Shown here: positions 24,562 to 33,000 of the stretch, piece by piece
How the letters are laid out: the number at the start of each line of letters is the position of its first letter
Position numbering within the stretch: position 1 is the stretch's first letter
Notes under the pieces: model-generated
Told to the model about the DNA's origin: nothing
The model's input: only the letters and a program-made list of their open reading frames with translations
The model's database searches: none
Position numbers and translations under genes: made by a program
Assembly: GCA_963599445.1 (NCBI GenBank)
Contig: CAVBWZ010000015.1
Span: 1-59,377 of the forward strand
Length of the DNA: 59,377 nt
Direction: 5' to 3'
Origin: UBA9732 sp963599445
GTDB taxonomy: Bacteria; Spirochaetota; Spirochaetia; Sphaerochaetales; Sphaerochaetaceae

Positions 24562-25400
24562 TGGAGAAGAACCTTAGGCTTCGCATTCTTACATGCGTCA
24601 TTGGAATACCGGTTGTAGTTGGAGGGATATTCCTCTTTCAGGACTACAATTTCATATTCTTCAGCATTCTGGCAATCGCGTTTTCGTTCCTAGGTTCAAT
24701 GGAGATGAGCCGTATGCTGTTCAAAGGCAAGACGATTCCATTGGCTGTCGTTGCATCTGCACTTCCCCTACTCCAGTACCTTCAGGGAATACAGCAATGG
24801 CCTGAGGAACTCATGGATCTCATGTTCATGATCCTTCTCCTTACAGCCTTTTCCGTGGAGATAATCGCAGGGGCGAAGGATGACTTCAAGGAATCCCTCT
24901 CAAGAGCCGCAAAATCATGCCTTCTCGTGATCTATCCAAGCTACTTCATAACGTTCATAATAAGAATCCTCTCGCTTGATGGAATCACAGCCTATTCCAT
25001 CGTCACATTCCTGATTCTTGTATTCTCAAACGACATCTTTGCGTACGTCTTTGGGAGGCTTTTTGGAAAGAACAACAAAGGAATCCTCAAGGCAAGCCCA
25101 AAGAAAAGCATCGCAGGCTTCGTAGGAGGTTTCCTCTGCTGCATTGGAATGTCCATTGCACTCTTCGCACTGTTTGGCGACAACCTCCCCTCCTTTGGAA
25201 TCGCAAGGCAGATCATCCTAGGAGCTGCAATGAGCATAACCGCCAACATTGGAGACCTTATAGAAAGCGTCTTCAAGCGCTCTGCAGGCGTGAAGGACTC
25301 AGGAAGCATAATCCCTGGCCGCGGTGGGGTTCTAGACTCAATGGACTCACTCATATCCTCTGCACCAATCTTCTTCATACTGCTCAGCATAGGTCTTTGA
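24561..25400 (+). CDS. cdsA: Phosphatidate cytidylyltransferase (CDP-diglyceride synthase)
   Basis: Makes CDP-diacylglycerol from phosphatidate and CTP in the cytoplasmic membrane, feeding phospholipid synthesis. 279 residues with about eight hydrophobic segments. The C-terminal signature SVFKRSAGVKDSGSIIPGRG, then GVLDSMDSL, matches the family except that the usual His of PGHGG is Arg, a variant I believe other spirochaetes share. Start overlaps the uppS stop; dxr begins 4 bp after its stop. Confidence 0.93.
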   Translation: MEKNLRLRILTCVIGIPVVVGGIFLFQDYNFIFFSILAIAFSFLGSMEMSRMLFKGKTIPLAVVASALPLLQYLQGIQQWPEELMDLMFMILLLTAFSVEIIAGAKDDFKESLSRAAKSCLLVIYPSYFITFIIRILSLDGITAYSIVTFLILVFSNDIFAYVFGRLFGKNNKGILKASPKKSIAGFVGGFLCCIGMSIALFALFGDNLPSFGIARQIILGAAMSITANIGDLIESVFKRSAGVKDSGSIIPGRGGVLDSMDSLISSAPIFFILLSIGL

Positions 25401-25404
25401 CAAC

Positions 25405-26571
25405 ATGCGCAGCATCGTCATCCTTGGAATCACAGGTAGCATAGGAACCACAGCCCTCAGAGGCTGCACGCTCTTCAAGGACAAAATCCGCATCGTTGGG
25501 GCTACTTGCAACAGAAGGGTTCCTGAAGCCATTGAACTCTGCACGCAGCACGGCATCCCAAACCTGTGCATAACCGGCTTGAGCGCTTCAAGGTCGCAGG
25601 AAGGCACATTTGCAGCACCGGAGGGCATACGCATTTGGACCGATGTCTCTGAGATGCTCTCATTCCTACAACCACATACAATTCTCAACGGCATAGCAGG
25701 TTCCCCTGGGCTCAAGGCATCGTTCGATGCAATGGAAAGCTGTCCTTCAAGCATACTTGCCCTTGCAAACAAAGAGTCCGTGGTGCTTGGAGGCCATGTA
25801 CTTTTCAAAAAGGCGGAGACCACAGGCTGTAGGATAATCCCAGTTGACAGCGAACACTCAGCCATAGACGAGCTCATACAAGCCCATGGAAACGAAGGGA
25901 TATCCAAGCTTGTCATAACCGCAAGCGGTGGACCGTTTCGAAATACTCCACTGGATGAACTTGATGGGATCACACCAGCCCAGGCTGTTAGACATCCAAC
26001 ATGGAAGATGGGTCCAAAGATATCAATAGACTCCTCCACCCTTGCGAACAAAGGTCTTGAAGTCATTGAAGCCCATTATCTCTTTGGCTTCTCTGCAAAC
26101 GATATCGAGGTGGTCATACACCCTCAAAGCGTCGTCCACTCCATGGTGCGGACGACAAGCGGCCAGGTGTATGCCCAAATGTCCCCACCTGATATGGTGT
26201 TTCCAATAATGAGAGCCCTCATGTGGCCCAAGGTGGACAGACATGTGGGTTCAGCCTTGGACTTCACAGAGCTTGATCTGACCTTCAGGAAACTCGACTG
26301 TGTTAGATTCCCTTTCGTTGCAGACGCCTTCGAATGCGTGCGCCTTGAAGGCTCCTATCCTATTGCCTACAACGCTTCAAACGAAGTTGCAGTACAGGCC
26401 TTCATAGATGGCAGGATTCGATACACTGATATACGAAACGTCGTAAGACGAGTGCTTGACCTCGATTGGACGACCGGTGCAGCAACGTTCGATGATGTCC
26501 TGTCGTTGCAGGAAGTGACGTTTGCAAAGGCTCGTTCTGCTGTTCAGACCATCATGGAGAGGTATAGATGA
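25405..26571 (+). CDS. dxr: 1-deoxy-D-xylulose 5-phosphate reductoisomerase
   Basis: Second step of the MEP isoprenoid pathway, NADPH- and metal-dependent, target of fosmidomycin. 388 residues: Rossmann loop ILGITGSIGTTAL at 4, LANKESVVLGG near 117, metal site PVDSEHSAIDEL near 147, TASGGPFR near 172, the substrate loop HPTWKMGPKISIDSSTLANKG near 195, and VIHPQSVVHSMV near 235. It supplies the precursors used by uppS two genes upstream. A copy of ACCGATGTC lies at 25639-25647. Confidence 0.96.
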   Translation: MRSIVILGITGSIGTTALRGCTLFKDKIRIVGATCNRRVPEAIELCTQHGIPNLCITGLSASRSQEGTFAAPEGIRIWTDVSEMLSFLQPHTILNGIAGSPGLKASFDAMESCPSSILALANKESVVLGGHVLFKKAETTGCRIIPVDSEHSAIDELIQAHGNEGISKLVITASGGPFRNTPLDELDGITPAQAVRHPTWKMGPKISIDSSTLANKGLEVIEAHYLFGFSANDIEVVIHPQSVVHSMVRTTSGQVYAQMSPPDMVFPIMRALMWPKVDRHVGSALDFTELDLTFRKLDCVRFPFVADAFECVRLEGSYPIAYNASNEVAVQAFIDGRIRYTDIRNVVRRVLDLDWTTGAATFDDVLSLQEVTFAKARSAVQTIMERYR

Positions 26572-27908
26572 GCCTACCAACCATAACCTGGTCATGGATA
26601 GTGTCGGTGGCCATAGGCCTTTTGGGAATAAGCGTCATGGTGATAATCCATGAGCTTGGGCACTTCGTAGCGGCAAGGGCATGTGGAATATCGGTACAGG
26701 CATTGCAGTTCGGCTTTGGACCGCCCATTATACGATGGGGAAAGTACGAAACTGAGTACAGGATAGCGGCAATCCCTTTTGGAGGCATGTGCAAAATGAT
26801 GGGTCAGGACGACCTCAAGAACGCCATAGCCCAGAAGAAAAAGCACATAGAGACATGCGAGGAAGGCTCAATATGGTCCGTTGCCGCATGGAAACGAATA
26901 CTTGTCTACTTTGCAGGACCGCTTTCAAACATACTCTTTGCATTCATCTGCTACACGATACTCCTTTCAATGAATACTCTTGTCCCCTACTCACCTGCAA
27001 AGGTAGTTGTGGCAAGCGACTATCCAAGCCTCTATGGACTTGAAACGTGTGCTGCATCACAGGCAGGACTTGTCACAGGAGATATGATTGTTGCTTTGGA
27101 TGGAGAGGCCGTCGAATCCTACGAGGAGCTCCAGGGAATGCTTGCCTCTCTCAAGGAGAGCTCTTCCATTCAGGTCGAGACTTCAAGGGGAACATTCGAA
27201 CTCAGACCAATAGACGGAGTCTTTGGAATACTTCCATTCAAGGAAGCGGTTGTTGGGCATGTGAACATGGATACTCCTGAAAAGAAGGCTGGGCTTAGAT
27301 CAGGAGATAGAATCCTTCTTGCAAACGAAAGGGAAGTCACAAACATGTTCGACCTTTTGGTCGAATCGAGCACTTCAAGCCATTTGACGCTGACAGTCCA
27401 AAGGGAGAGCAAACGCTCCTTTGAGACTCTTGAAATAGCGTTCGACAATCCGGATGCAAGTCTCAACTTCACACTTATGCAGCAGACGAAGTCGGTTCCC
27501 GGCATGGACTTCTTCTCAGCAATTAAGATATCCCTCAAGGAGTGCTTCGACAACTTCAAGCAGTCCATCATCTCGCTTGCAAATGTAATACGAGGCAAGT
27601 CAGGAGCGCATGAAACGTTGGGTGGCACTTTTGCCGCATCACAAAGCATGGGGATGCTCACGACAAAGGGCTTTGCCGCTGGCTTCAACAGTGGAATGCG
27701 CATAGTTCTCTTCCTACTTGCAAGCGTAAGCATGTCATTATGCGTAGCGAATCTGCTTCCAATCCCAGCCCTGGACGGAGGACTAATAGTCCTGAGCTTT
27801 GCAGAGCTCATAACAGGCCATACCTTCCATCCAAAACTCTACATGGGACTCCAAATCACTGGAATCCTCATAATAGCGCTCATATTCGTGCTGCTGACGT
27901 TCGCGTGA
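26568..27908 (+). CDS. rseP: RIP metalloprotease RseP
   Basis: Membrane-embedded zinc protease (site-2 protease, M50B) that cuts anti-sigma factors and signal-peptide remnants. 446 residues. HELGHFVAA lies in the first transmembrane helix (~26-34) and the third ligand region LLPIPALDGG is near 405. Two PDZ-like segments lie between (~165-235 and ~225-300, the second opening KKAGLRSGDRILLANEREV). ATGA overlap with dxr. A strong inverted repeat follows its stop at 27936. No anti-sigma factor substrate is encoded nearby. Confidence 0.94.
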   Translation: MSLPTITWSWIVSVAIGLLGISVMVIIHELGHFVAARACGISVQALQFGFGPPIIRWGKYETEYRIAAIPFGGMCKMMGQDDLKNAIAQKKKHIETCEEGSIWSVAAWKRILVYFAGPLSNILFAFICYTILLSMNTLVPYSPAKVVVASDYPSLYGLETCAASQAGLVTGDMIVALDGEAVESYEELQGMLASLKESSSIQVETSRGTFELRPIDGVFGILPFKEAVVGHVNMDTPEKKAGLRSGDRILLANEREVTNMFDLLVESSTSSHLTLTVQRESKRSFETLEIAFDNPDASLNFTLMQQTKSVPGMDFFSAIKISLKECFDNFKQSIISLANVIRGKSGAHETLGGTFAASQSMGMLTTKGFAAGFNSGMRIVLFLLASVSMSLCVANLLPIPALDGGLIVLSFAELITGHTFHPKLYMGLQITGILIIALIFVLLTFA

Positions 27909-27920
27909 AATAAACATTCC

Positions 27921-27982
27921 AGAGTACACTCAGGATTTGGAACACACGTGTTCCAAATTCAGAATGAAGTGCAGCACTCTGC
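27921..27982. terminator. Nested inverted repeat between convergent rseP and dnaB
   Basis: Perfect 10-bp inner stem ATTTGGAACA / TGTTCCAAAT with a 4-nt loop (27936-27959), inside outer arms CAGAGT / ACTCTG (27921-27982). No T-run follows, so it may act as a bidirectional transcript stabiliser as much as a terminator. Confidence 0.55.
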
Positions 27983-27983
27983 T

Positions 27984-29375
27984 TTAGAACCTCTCAATCT
28001 CCCTGAAGGCCATGTAATCGGCCACGAAGTTGAGGTTGAAGGCGCCTGTGCTTCCGTTTCTCTGCTTTGCTATGATTATCTTGAGGGGTTTTGTCTTGAC
28101 GGTGGGCTCGTCACCATCGGTCTCCTCTTCCTCGTATTGGGCTATCTTACCGTCTTCGTTCAGGCGTTTGGATGGGTCGTCCAGGAGGATTACAAGGTCG
28201 GCATCCTGCTCGATCGAGCCGGAGTCACGCAGGTCCGCAAGCATAGGAGGCCTGTCCTTGCCGCCTTCTCTGTTGACCTGTGCAAGGCATATGATTGGCA
28301 CGTTGAGCTCACGGGCAAGGCTCTTGAGGGACCTTGAGATTATGGAGACCTGTTCGTGCCTTGGCATGTTGGCCGGTCCCTTGAGGTCTATGAGGCCAAT
28401 GTAGTCTATGAAGATGGCCTGGATGTCGTTCTCCCTCTTCATTCGCCTTGACTGGGAGCGGATCTCCATGAGGCTTATGTTTGGGGTGTCCTGGATGAGG
28501 AGGTTCTTTGCGTTCTCGTAGAGCACTCCTGCGGCATCCATCATCTTCTGCTCGGAAATGCTGTCAATCTTGCCGTTTCTGAGGACCATGTTGTTTATCT
28601 GGCCCTTGTTTGAAAGGATTCTTTCGACAAGCGACGCCCCTGACATTTCAAGGGAGAAGAATCCAACTGGAACAGGGTTTGGGCCAAAGGCCATGTTTAT
28701 GGCAATGTTGAGACCCAAGGCGGTCTTACCAACGGATGGTCTTGCGGCTATGATTATCATGTCGGACGGCTTGAAACCGCCAATGTATTTGTCAAGGATT
28801 CTGAAACCTGACGAGATTCCGCTTGGCTTCTTGCCCGCCTGTCTGTCATGGACCTCGTCCACGACCTTGAGAAGGAGCGCACCGACATCGGTATAGTTGT
28901 TGGTTCCAATGCTGTTTCCCAACGCCGATATCTTCTGCTCAATCTCGTCTATCGACTGCTGGACGTCCTGCGTCTCGTCGAAGGCCTTGTCGCCAACGGT
29001 TACGGAAAGGTCAAGAAGCCTTCTTTTGAGGGCGCAGTTGCGGATTATCTCAGCATAGTACGAAGCGTTTGTAGATGACGGCACGGAGTCCGTAAGCCCT
29101 GCAATGTACGAAGCCCCGCCGCACTCGGCGAGAGTCCCCTTCTCCGCAAGGTATTGGGTGAGCGACACGAGGTCTATGGCGACGTTTGGCTTGTCGTTCC
29201 TGAGTCCTACGATTGCATCCCATATAAGCTGATGTCCTCGTTGGTAGAAATCCTCCTTGGTCAGAATCTCCTGGACATCGTCCAAGGCCCTGTTTCTGAG
29301 AAGGACAGCTCCTAGCAAAGCGACTTCAGCATCTATGTTCTGGGGTGGAACCCTTCCTATCGTACTACCTGCCAC
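27984..29375 (-). CDS. dnaB: Replicative DNA helicase
   Basis: Hexameric 5'-3' helicase of the replication fork. 463 residues: the N-terminal primase-binding domain (PPQNIDAEVALLGAVL at 10), then the RecA-like domain with Walker A ARPSVGKTALGLN near 213, FFSLEMSGASLVERIL near 243, FIDYIGLI near 325, and DLRDSGSIEQDADLVILL near 375. No intein. The start is GTG 29375 with GGAG 8 nt upstream. An acidic insertion (QYEEEETDGDEPTVK) precedes the last strand. It stands at the end of the rpsF-ssb-rpsR-DUF2232-rplI block. Confidence 0.96.
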   Translation of the reverse strand: MAGSTIGRVPPQNIDAEVALLGAVLLRNRALDDVQEILTKEDFYQRGHQLIWDAIVGLRNDKPNVAIDLVSLTQYLAEKGTLAECGGASYIAGLTDSVPSSTNASYYAEIIRNCALKRRLLDLSVTVGDKAFDETQDVQQSIDEIEQKISALGNSIGTNNYTDVGALLLKVVDEVHDRQAGKKPSGISSGFRILDKYIGGFKPSDMIIIAARPSVGKTALGLNIAINMAFGPNPVPVGFFSLEMSGASLVERILSNKGQINNMVLRNGKIDSISEQKMMDAAGVLYENAKNLLIQDTPNISLMEIRSQSRRMKRENDIQAIFIDYIGLIDLKGPANMPRHEQVSIISRSLKSLARELNVPIICLAQVNREGGKDRPPMLADLRDSGSIEQDADLVILLDDPSKRLNEDGKIAQYEEEETDGDEPTVKTKPLKIIIAKQRNGSTGAFNLNFVADYMAFREIERF

Positions 29376-29400
29376 GTCAAAATCTCCGTAGTTCGCAAGG

Positions 29401-29467
29401 ACCTTTCAAAACTCAATATCGGCAATCCATGCCAAATCCACGCAAAGCATAGCTTTGAAAGTTCCTC
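29401..29467. repeat. Palindromic interspersed element, copy 3 (internally deleted)
   Basis: On the minus strand it opens like copies 1 and 2 (GAGGAACTTTCAAAGCTATG, then GGATTTGGCATGGATTGCCG). About 50 nt in it jumps to the closing arm TGAGTTTTGAAAGGT, so roughly 100 bp of the interior are missing. It lies between rplI and dnaB. Confidence 0.75.
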
Positions 29468-29536
29468 CAGCAAACCGTCATATACGACACAGCCCGCCGT
29501 TTCCAGCGAGCTGAGCCATAGAAATCAAAATGTATT

Positions 29537-30160
29537 TCAGCCTTCGACAGGAGCCTGTGCCTCTTCTGCAACCGGCTCTGCTGGAGCTTCAGCCTCTGCT
29601 GCGGCAGCTGCTTCAGCGGCGGCCTTCTCCTCTGCTTCCTTAGCGGCCTTGGCGGCTTCTGCAGCTTCCTTTGCCGCGGCTTCCTTGGCAGCCTTCTCAG
29701 CAGCCCTGACCTCTGCTTCGCTGAGAACGTTCAGCTTGATGAGGGAGAACTCGTTCTCGTAGAGGTGGACCTTGGCGGTGTAGACACCAACCATCTTGAT
29801 TGCATGTGTTGCAACTTCGATGCGCTTCTTCTCAATCTCGAAACCAAGCTTTGCAAGGGCTTCCTGAACCATAAGAGGTGTGACGGAGCCAAAGAGCTTT
29901 CCGGACTCGCCAGCGGAGACGACCATGTCGAGGCTCACGTTGTCAAGCTTCTCCTTGAGGGATGCAGAAGCTTCGCGCTTTGCAACCTTGCGCTTCTCAA
30001 TAGCAGCAGCTCTGCTCTTGAAAATTGACAGATTCTCGTTTGTGTACAGTACCGCAGCACCAGTGGGCAGCAGATAGTTACGAGCATATCCATCCTTTAC
30101 CACACAGACATCTCCCTCTTCTCCGAGGTTAGGTACGTCCTGATTCAAAATGATCTTCAT
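29537..30160 (-). CDS. rplI: Large ribosomal subunit protein bL9
   Basis: 50S protein near the L1 stalk. The first ~150 residues are bL9: MKIILNQDVPNLGEEGDVCV, KDGYARNYLLPTGAAVLYT and a central helix. The last ~55 residues are a tail of Ala, Glu and Lys (KAAKEAAAKEAAEAAKAAKE) ending in Pro/Glu/Ala, so the protein is 207 rather than the usual ~150. The tail is likely helical or disordered; its role is unknown. AAGGAG precedes the ATG at 30160. Confidence 0.96.
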   Translation of the reverse strand: MKIILNQDVPNLGEEGDVCVVKDGYARNYLLPTGAAVLYTNENLSIFKSRAAAIEKRKVAKREASASLKEKLDNVSLDMVVSAGESGKLFGSVTPLMVQEALAKLGFEIEKKRIEVATHAIKMVGVYTAKVHLYENEFSLIKLNVLSEAEVRAAEKAAKEAAAKEAAEAAKAAKEAEEKAAAEAAAAAEAEAPAEPVAEEAQAPVEG

Positions 30161-30197
30161 ATGAATACTCCTTTGTTTAGTATTTCTAATTCAAAGC

Positions 30198-31127
30198 CTA
30201 TCTGAACCGTATCCACGTCTCAAGGACGCCAAGGATTGGAAGTCCAACAAGACAAACAAGGTTCAGACCAGGCATCATGCACAGGCAGAGCACCAAAACG
30301 ACCACCCTACCTGCACTGACCGCAGCGGTCCTTCTTCTGAAAAGTGCGACAAGTATCGAAATCCCCTGGATTGCATAGAGCAGACCAAGCCCAAAGGCAA
30401 GGTTCCAACACACGGAACGGACCCAAACCGGAACCTGTATGAAATTGAAACCCAAAGCCAAGGCCCAGCTTCCAAGAAACGCCCACACGAATACGTCAGG
30501 AAGTTTCATGAAAGCGAAATCATACTGCCAGGCTTCATCGTTTCTGTACAGTATGAGCTCGGACACCAGAACTGGAAGCCCCGCCGCAATCATGCCCATT
30601 GGAACGAACATGAGCATCATAAGGGAGACCACAGTGTCCACCACAGGCTCAATGCTGAATCCCAACGACTCCGCCGGGAACATGTACATCATGGAACTCT
30701 TGATAAGCTCCTTGATGGATCCGGCATAGTCCGTCGAGAACCATACAGCAATGGCAAGTCCCATCATGCAGACCGGTATACAAGCAAGGAAGTACCTTCT
30801 AAGTCCAACCCTGCTTCGTTTTCCAGAAGCCGTCCACATGGCGGATCCCACTATGGTGCACACAGGCATGTACAGCGAAACCGCAACCATACCGGCATAC
30901 TGCGTGGTCAGAAGGTCTTTGCTGTCAAGCAACGTCCAGCCAACGGCACCAAGGAAGACCAAGGCATACGAAAGCCAGACCAAACCCTCCCTGCGTATTC
31001 TGGGAACAACGAGAAGCAAAGGAACCGTCATAAGCATGCTCCCCAACGAAAACCGTGAGAAAAGGATGCCTATCAAGGTCACGAAGACCAGATCCCTTAT
31101 ACTGCCTTTGTCTGTTCCCTGCTCCAC
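30198..31127 (-). CDS. DUF2232 (YybS-like) integral membrane protein
   Basis: 309 residues with about eight hydrophobic segments, for example VFVTLIGILFSRFSLGSMLM, ALVFLGAVGWTLLDS, TVVSLMMLMFVPMGMIAAGL and a C-terminal pair. Position between rpsR and rplI and the topology match the DUF2232/YybS family found at this locus in many bacteria. The fold resembles ECF-transporter substrate-binding subunits, so small-molecule uptake is possible but untested. GTG start at 31127 with AGGA upstream. Confidence 0.75.
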   Translation of the reverse strand: MEQGTDKGSIRDLVFVTLIGILFSRFSLGSMLMTVPLLLVVPRIRREGLVWLSYALVFLGAVGWTLLDSKDLLTTQYAGMVAVSLYMPVCTIVGSAMWTASGKRSRVGLRRYFLACIPVCMMGLAIAVWFSTDYAGSIKELIKSSMMYMFPAESLGFSIEPVVDTVVSLMMLMFVPMGMIAAGLPVLVSELILYRNDEAWQYDFAFMKLPDVFVWAFLGSWALALGFNFIQVPVWVRSVCWNLAFGLGLLYAIQGISILVALFRRRTAAVSAGRVVVLVLCLCMMPGLNLVCLVGLPILGVLETWIRFR

Positions 31128-31168
31128 TTCAGGATTCCTCTTGTCGAATCAGATTTCTCAGACTTCGA

Positions 31169-31453
31169 TCACTGCTTGTCGAAAGGAAGATAAGCAAGGA
31201 CTCTTGCCTTCTTGATTTCCTTTGTGAGGGCTCTCTGGTGCTTTGCGCATGTTCCAGTGATGCGGCCAGGAAGGATCTTGCCTCTCTCTGTCGTGCAGCG
31301 TCTGAGCTGCTCTGGGTTCTTGTAGTCTGGCTCAACCTTGTTGGCGCAGAACTTGCAAACCTTCTTCTTGAAACTGGTGCGCTTTCCGCCCATCTTTTTA
31401 TCTCTGAAGCTACCTGTAGCCTCGTTGGTCATTGCATCTTTCTCGTCATGCAT
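31169..31453 (-). CDS. rpsR: Small ribosomal subunit protein bS18
   Basis: 30S platform protein that pairs with bS6. 94 residues; the core runs KKKVCKFCANKVEPDYKNPE then LRRCTTERGKILPGRITGTC and AKHQRALTKEIKKARVLAYL. The four Cys suggest the zinc-type (C+) form. TAGGAG lies 10 nt before ATG. It is third in rpsF-ssb-rpsR. Confidence 0.96.
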   Translation of the reverse strand: MHDEKDAMTNEATGSFRDKKMGGKRTSFKKKVCKFCANKVEPDYKNPEQLRRCTTERGKILPGRITGTCAKHQRALTKEIKKARVLAYLPFDKQ

Positions 31454-31472
31454 TTGAATCTTCTCCTATAAA

Positions 31473-31997
31473 TCAAAATGGAATGTCTGCATCATCGAAG
31501 GATTCAGGTCCACCGATGTCTGCGACCGGAGCCGCCTGCTGAGGGGCTCTCTGTGCTGGACGGTTCTGCTGGTATCCGCCGTTCTGGTAGCCGCTCTGAT
31601 AATTATTCTGATAATTGTTCTGATAGCCACCCTGTGCGCCGTCGTTAGGTGCCGAACCACCCTGCTGGTTACCGCTTCCCAGAAGCTGAACGTTGTTGGC
31701 AACGACCTCCACTCTCGAATGGGTCTGTCCATCCTGCTCCCATCTGCTCTGCCTAAGCTCTCCCTGTACGGAGACCTGACGGCCCTTCGTGAGATAGGAA
31801 CTGAGGGTCTCAGCAGACTTTCCCCAAAGCACAACGTCAAAGTAGCTCACTTCGTCCTCCCACTTGTCTCCAGTCCTCTTCCTTCTGTTGACTGCAACGG
31901 AAAAACGACAGATTGAGGTACCCTGTGGCGTCGACCTAAGTTCACAGTCGCGTGTAAGACGTCCAACCAATACGACCACGTTGATATCTGCTGCCAT
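31473..31997 (-). CDS. ssb: Single-stranded DNA-binding protein
   Basis: Coats single-stranded DNA at replication and repair sites. 174 residues: OB-fold in the first ~110 (NVVVLVGRLTRDCELRSTPQ, FDVVLWGKSAETLSSYLTKG), a flexible Gly/Asn/Gln/Tyr linker with repeated YQNNYQ units, and the acidic partner-binding tip DDADIPF. Lies between rpsF and rpsR as in most bacteria. A copy of ACCGATGTC lies at 31512-31520, here on the strand opposite to its usual coding orientation. Confidence 0.97.
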   Translation of the reverse strand: MAADINVVVLVGRLTRDCELRSTPQGTSICRFSVAVNRRKRTGDKWEDEVSYFDVVLWGKSAETLSSYLTKGRQVSVQGELRQSRWEQDGQTHSRVEVVANNVQLLGSGNQQGGSAPNDGAQGGYQNNYQNNYQSGYQNGGYQQNRPAQRAPQQAAPVADIGGPESFDDADIPF

Positions 31998-32022
31998 TGT
32001 CCTCTCCTGTTGGGTTTACCTG

Positions 32023-32298
32023 TTATTTAGCTACGAACAAGTGCTTGAGAATCGAAGACTCCAACAGGAACTCGGAAGTCATCTTGTTGATGCTCTGTGG
32101 TTCAGCGGAGAGCTCGAAATAGTAGTAGTGGCCCTTATCCTGCTTCTTGATTATATAGGCGAGATTCCTCACGCCCATGTCTTCCTGCTTTGCAATCTGT
32201 GCACCAGCAGCCTTCAATGCATTGGAGACGATCTCCATGCCCTTTTCCGTCATATCATCGCTTGCGTTGAAGATGACGGTGAACTCATAATCTCTCAT
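32023..32298 (-). CDS. rpsF: Small ribosomal subunit protein bS6
   Basis: 30S protein partnering bS18. 91 residues beginning MRDYEFTVIFNASDDMTEKG, with MGVRNLAYIIKKQDKGHYYY and the C-terminal MTSEFLLESSILKHLFV. A strong AAGGAGG lies 6 nt before ATG 32298. First gene of the minus-strand operon; its leader holds a 6-bp hairpin (ATCCAT/ATGGAT, 32325-32341) that might take part in bS6:bS18 autoregulation, though the canonical binding fold is not evident. Confidence 0.95.
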   Translation of the reverse strand: MRDYEFTVIFNASDDMTEKGMEIVSNALKAAGAQIAKQEDMGVRNLAYIIKKQDKGHYYYFELSAEPQSINKMTSEFLLESSILKHLFVAK

Positions 32299-32355
32299 GG
32301 GTTCCTCCTTACGGACTTAAAATGATCCATCGACGATGGATAAAGAGGTACTCCA

Positions 32356-32385
32356 ACAGTACCATCCAAAGCCCCCAAAAGTCAA
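32356..32385 (-). promoter_or_regulatory. Probable rpsF operon promoter
   Basis: Minus strand TTGACT (32385-32380), 18 bp, TACTGT (32361-32356). The -35 is good and the -10 poor. Confidence 0.45.
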
Positions 32386-32468
32386 TACGACCACAATATA
32401 ATACTACGTCCGCAACACAGCCCGATGCCCTTGTCCTCTCTTTTTTGAAAAAAAGCCCCACCCTGCTA

Positions 32469-32498
32469 TTGACCTTTGGCACAAAAAGCAACGATAAT
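32469..32498 (+). promoter_or_regulatory. Promoter of the 29-residue mS38-like gene
   Basis: TTGACC (32469-32474), 18-bp spacer, GATAAT (32493-32498), about 50 bp before the GTG start. Confidence 0.65.
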
Positions 32499-32549
32499 GG
32501 CCTTCGTAATTACAATTCATCCCCACTAGGGGATATAAGGAGTTCTGCA

Positions 32550-32639
32550 GTGCCTTGTGGAAGAAAAAGAAAGAAGCATAAGATTGCTACCCATAAAAGG
32601 AAGAAGAAGCTCAGAATGATGAGACATAAGAAGAAGTAA
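32550..32639 (+). CDS. AURKAIP1/COX24 (mS38-like) basic ribosomal peptide, 29 residues
   Basis: Encodes only VPCGRKRKKHKIATHKRKKK plus nine more mostly basic residues, starting at GTG 32550 with AAGGAG 7 nt upstream. The sequence is the conserved core of the AURKAIP1/COX24 domain: mS38 in the mitochondrial small subunit, and stand-alone peptides annotated in Bacteroidota and spirochaetes. About half the residues are Lys or Arg, fitting an rRNA-binding peptide. It has its own promoter and a strong terminator and is divergent from the rpsF operon. A longer in-frame reading upstream has no support. Confidence 0.85.
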   Translation: MPCGRKRKKHKIATHKRKKKLRMMRHKKK

Positions 32640-32662
32640 TTTCTCCTTCTTCGCAATCTTTT

Positions 32663-32690
32663 AACCGCTGGTCGCTCCAGCGGTTTTTTG
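32663..32690 (+). terminator. Terminator after the mS38-like gene
   Basis: 9-bp stem AACCGCTGG / CCAGCGGTT with a 5-nt loop, followed by T4G. Confidence 0.9.
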
Positions 32691-32734
32691 TTTTTCTTGG
32701 CCTTTTGGTCATCTACTGCGACGGTTCACTTGGG

Positions 32735-32901
32735 TCGTACAACAAGTACTGCCCCGCGTTTCCCTCCTTGTAGCTGAACCAAAATCCCTGCGAAATTTTT
32801 CTTGGGCTTTGCGTGCATTACGTCGTCAGTGCGGACACAGCCGTACAGAAAGTACTGTCTGTGCCCTTCTTCCTAATACTGCATCGCAAATCCCTACGAA
32901 A
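32735..32901 (+). repeat. Pair of ~60-bp imperfect direct repeats
   Basis: Copy one (32735-32795) and copy two (32842-32901) both start CGTACANNAAGTACTG and both end AATCCCTRCGAAA, at equal length with drift between. The rest of the 502-bp gap before metN holds a 10-nt array and no visible gene. Confidence 0.55.
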
Positions 32902-32920
32902 ACGGTATCTCCTTCAATCT

Positions 32921-33000
32921 GATGCGTCCCAATGCGCCGTAGTGCGCCATACTGCGTCCATCAACGCCCTACTCCGCCCTTTAACGCCACTCACCGCCCA
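32921..33000. repeat. 10-nt period array (NNNCGCCNNN family), 8 units
   Basis: Eight decamers in exact register: GATGCGTCCC, AATGCGCCGT, AGTGCGCCAT, ACTGCGTCCA, TCAACGCCCT, ACTCCGCCCT, TTAACGCCAC, TCACCGCCCA. Same family as 21201-21300. Confidence 0.87.
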
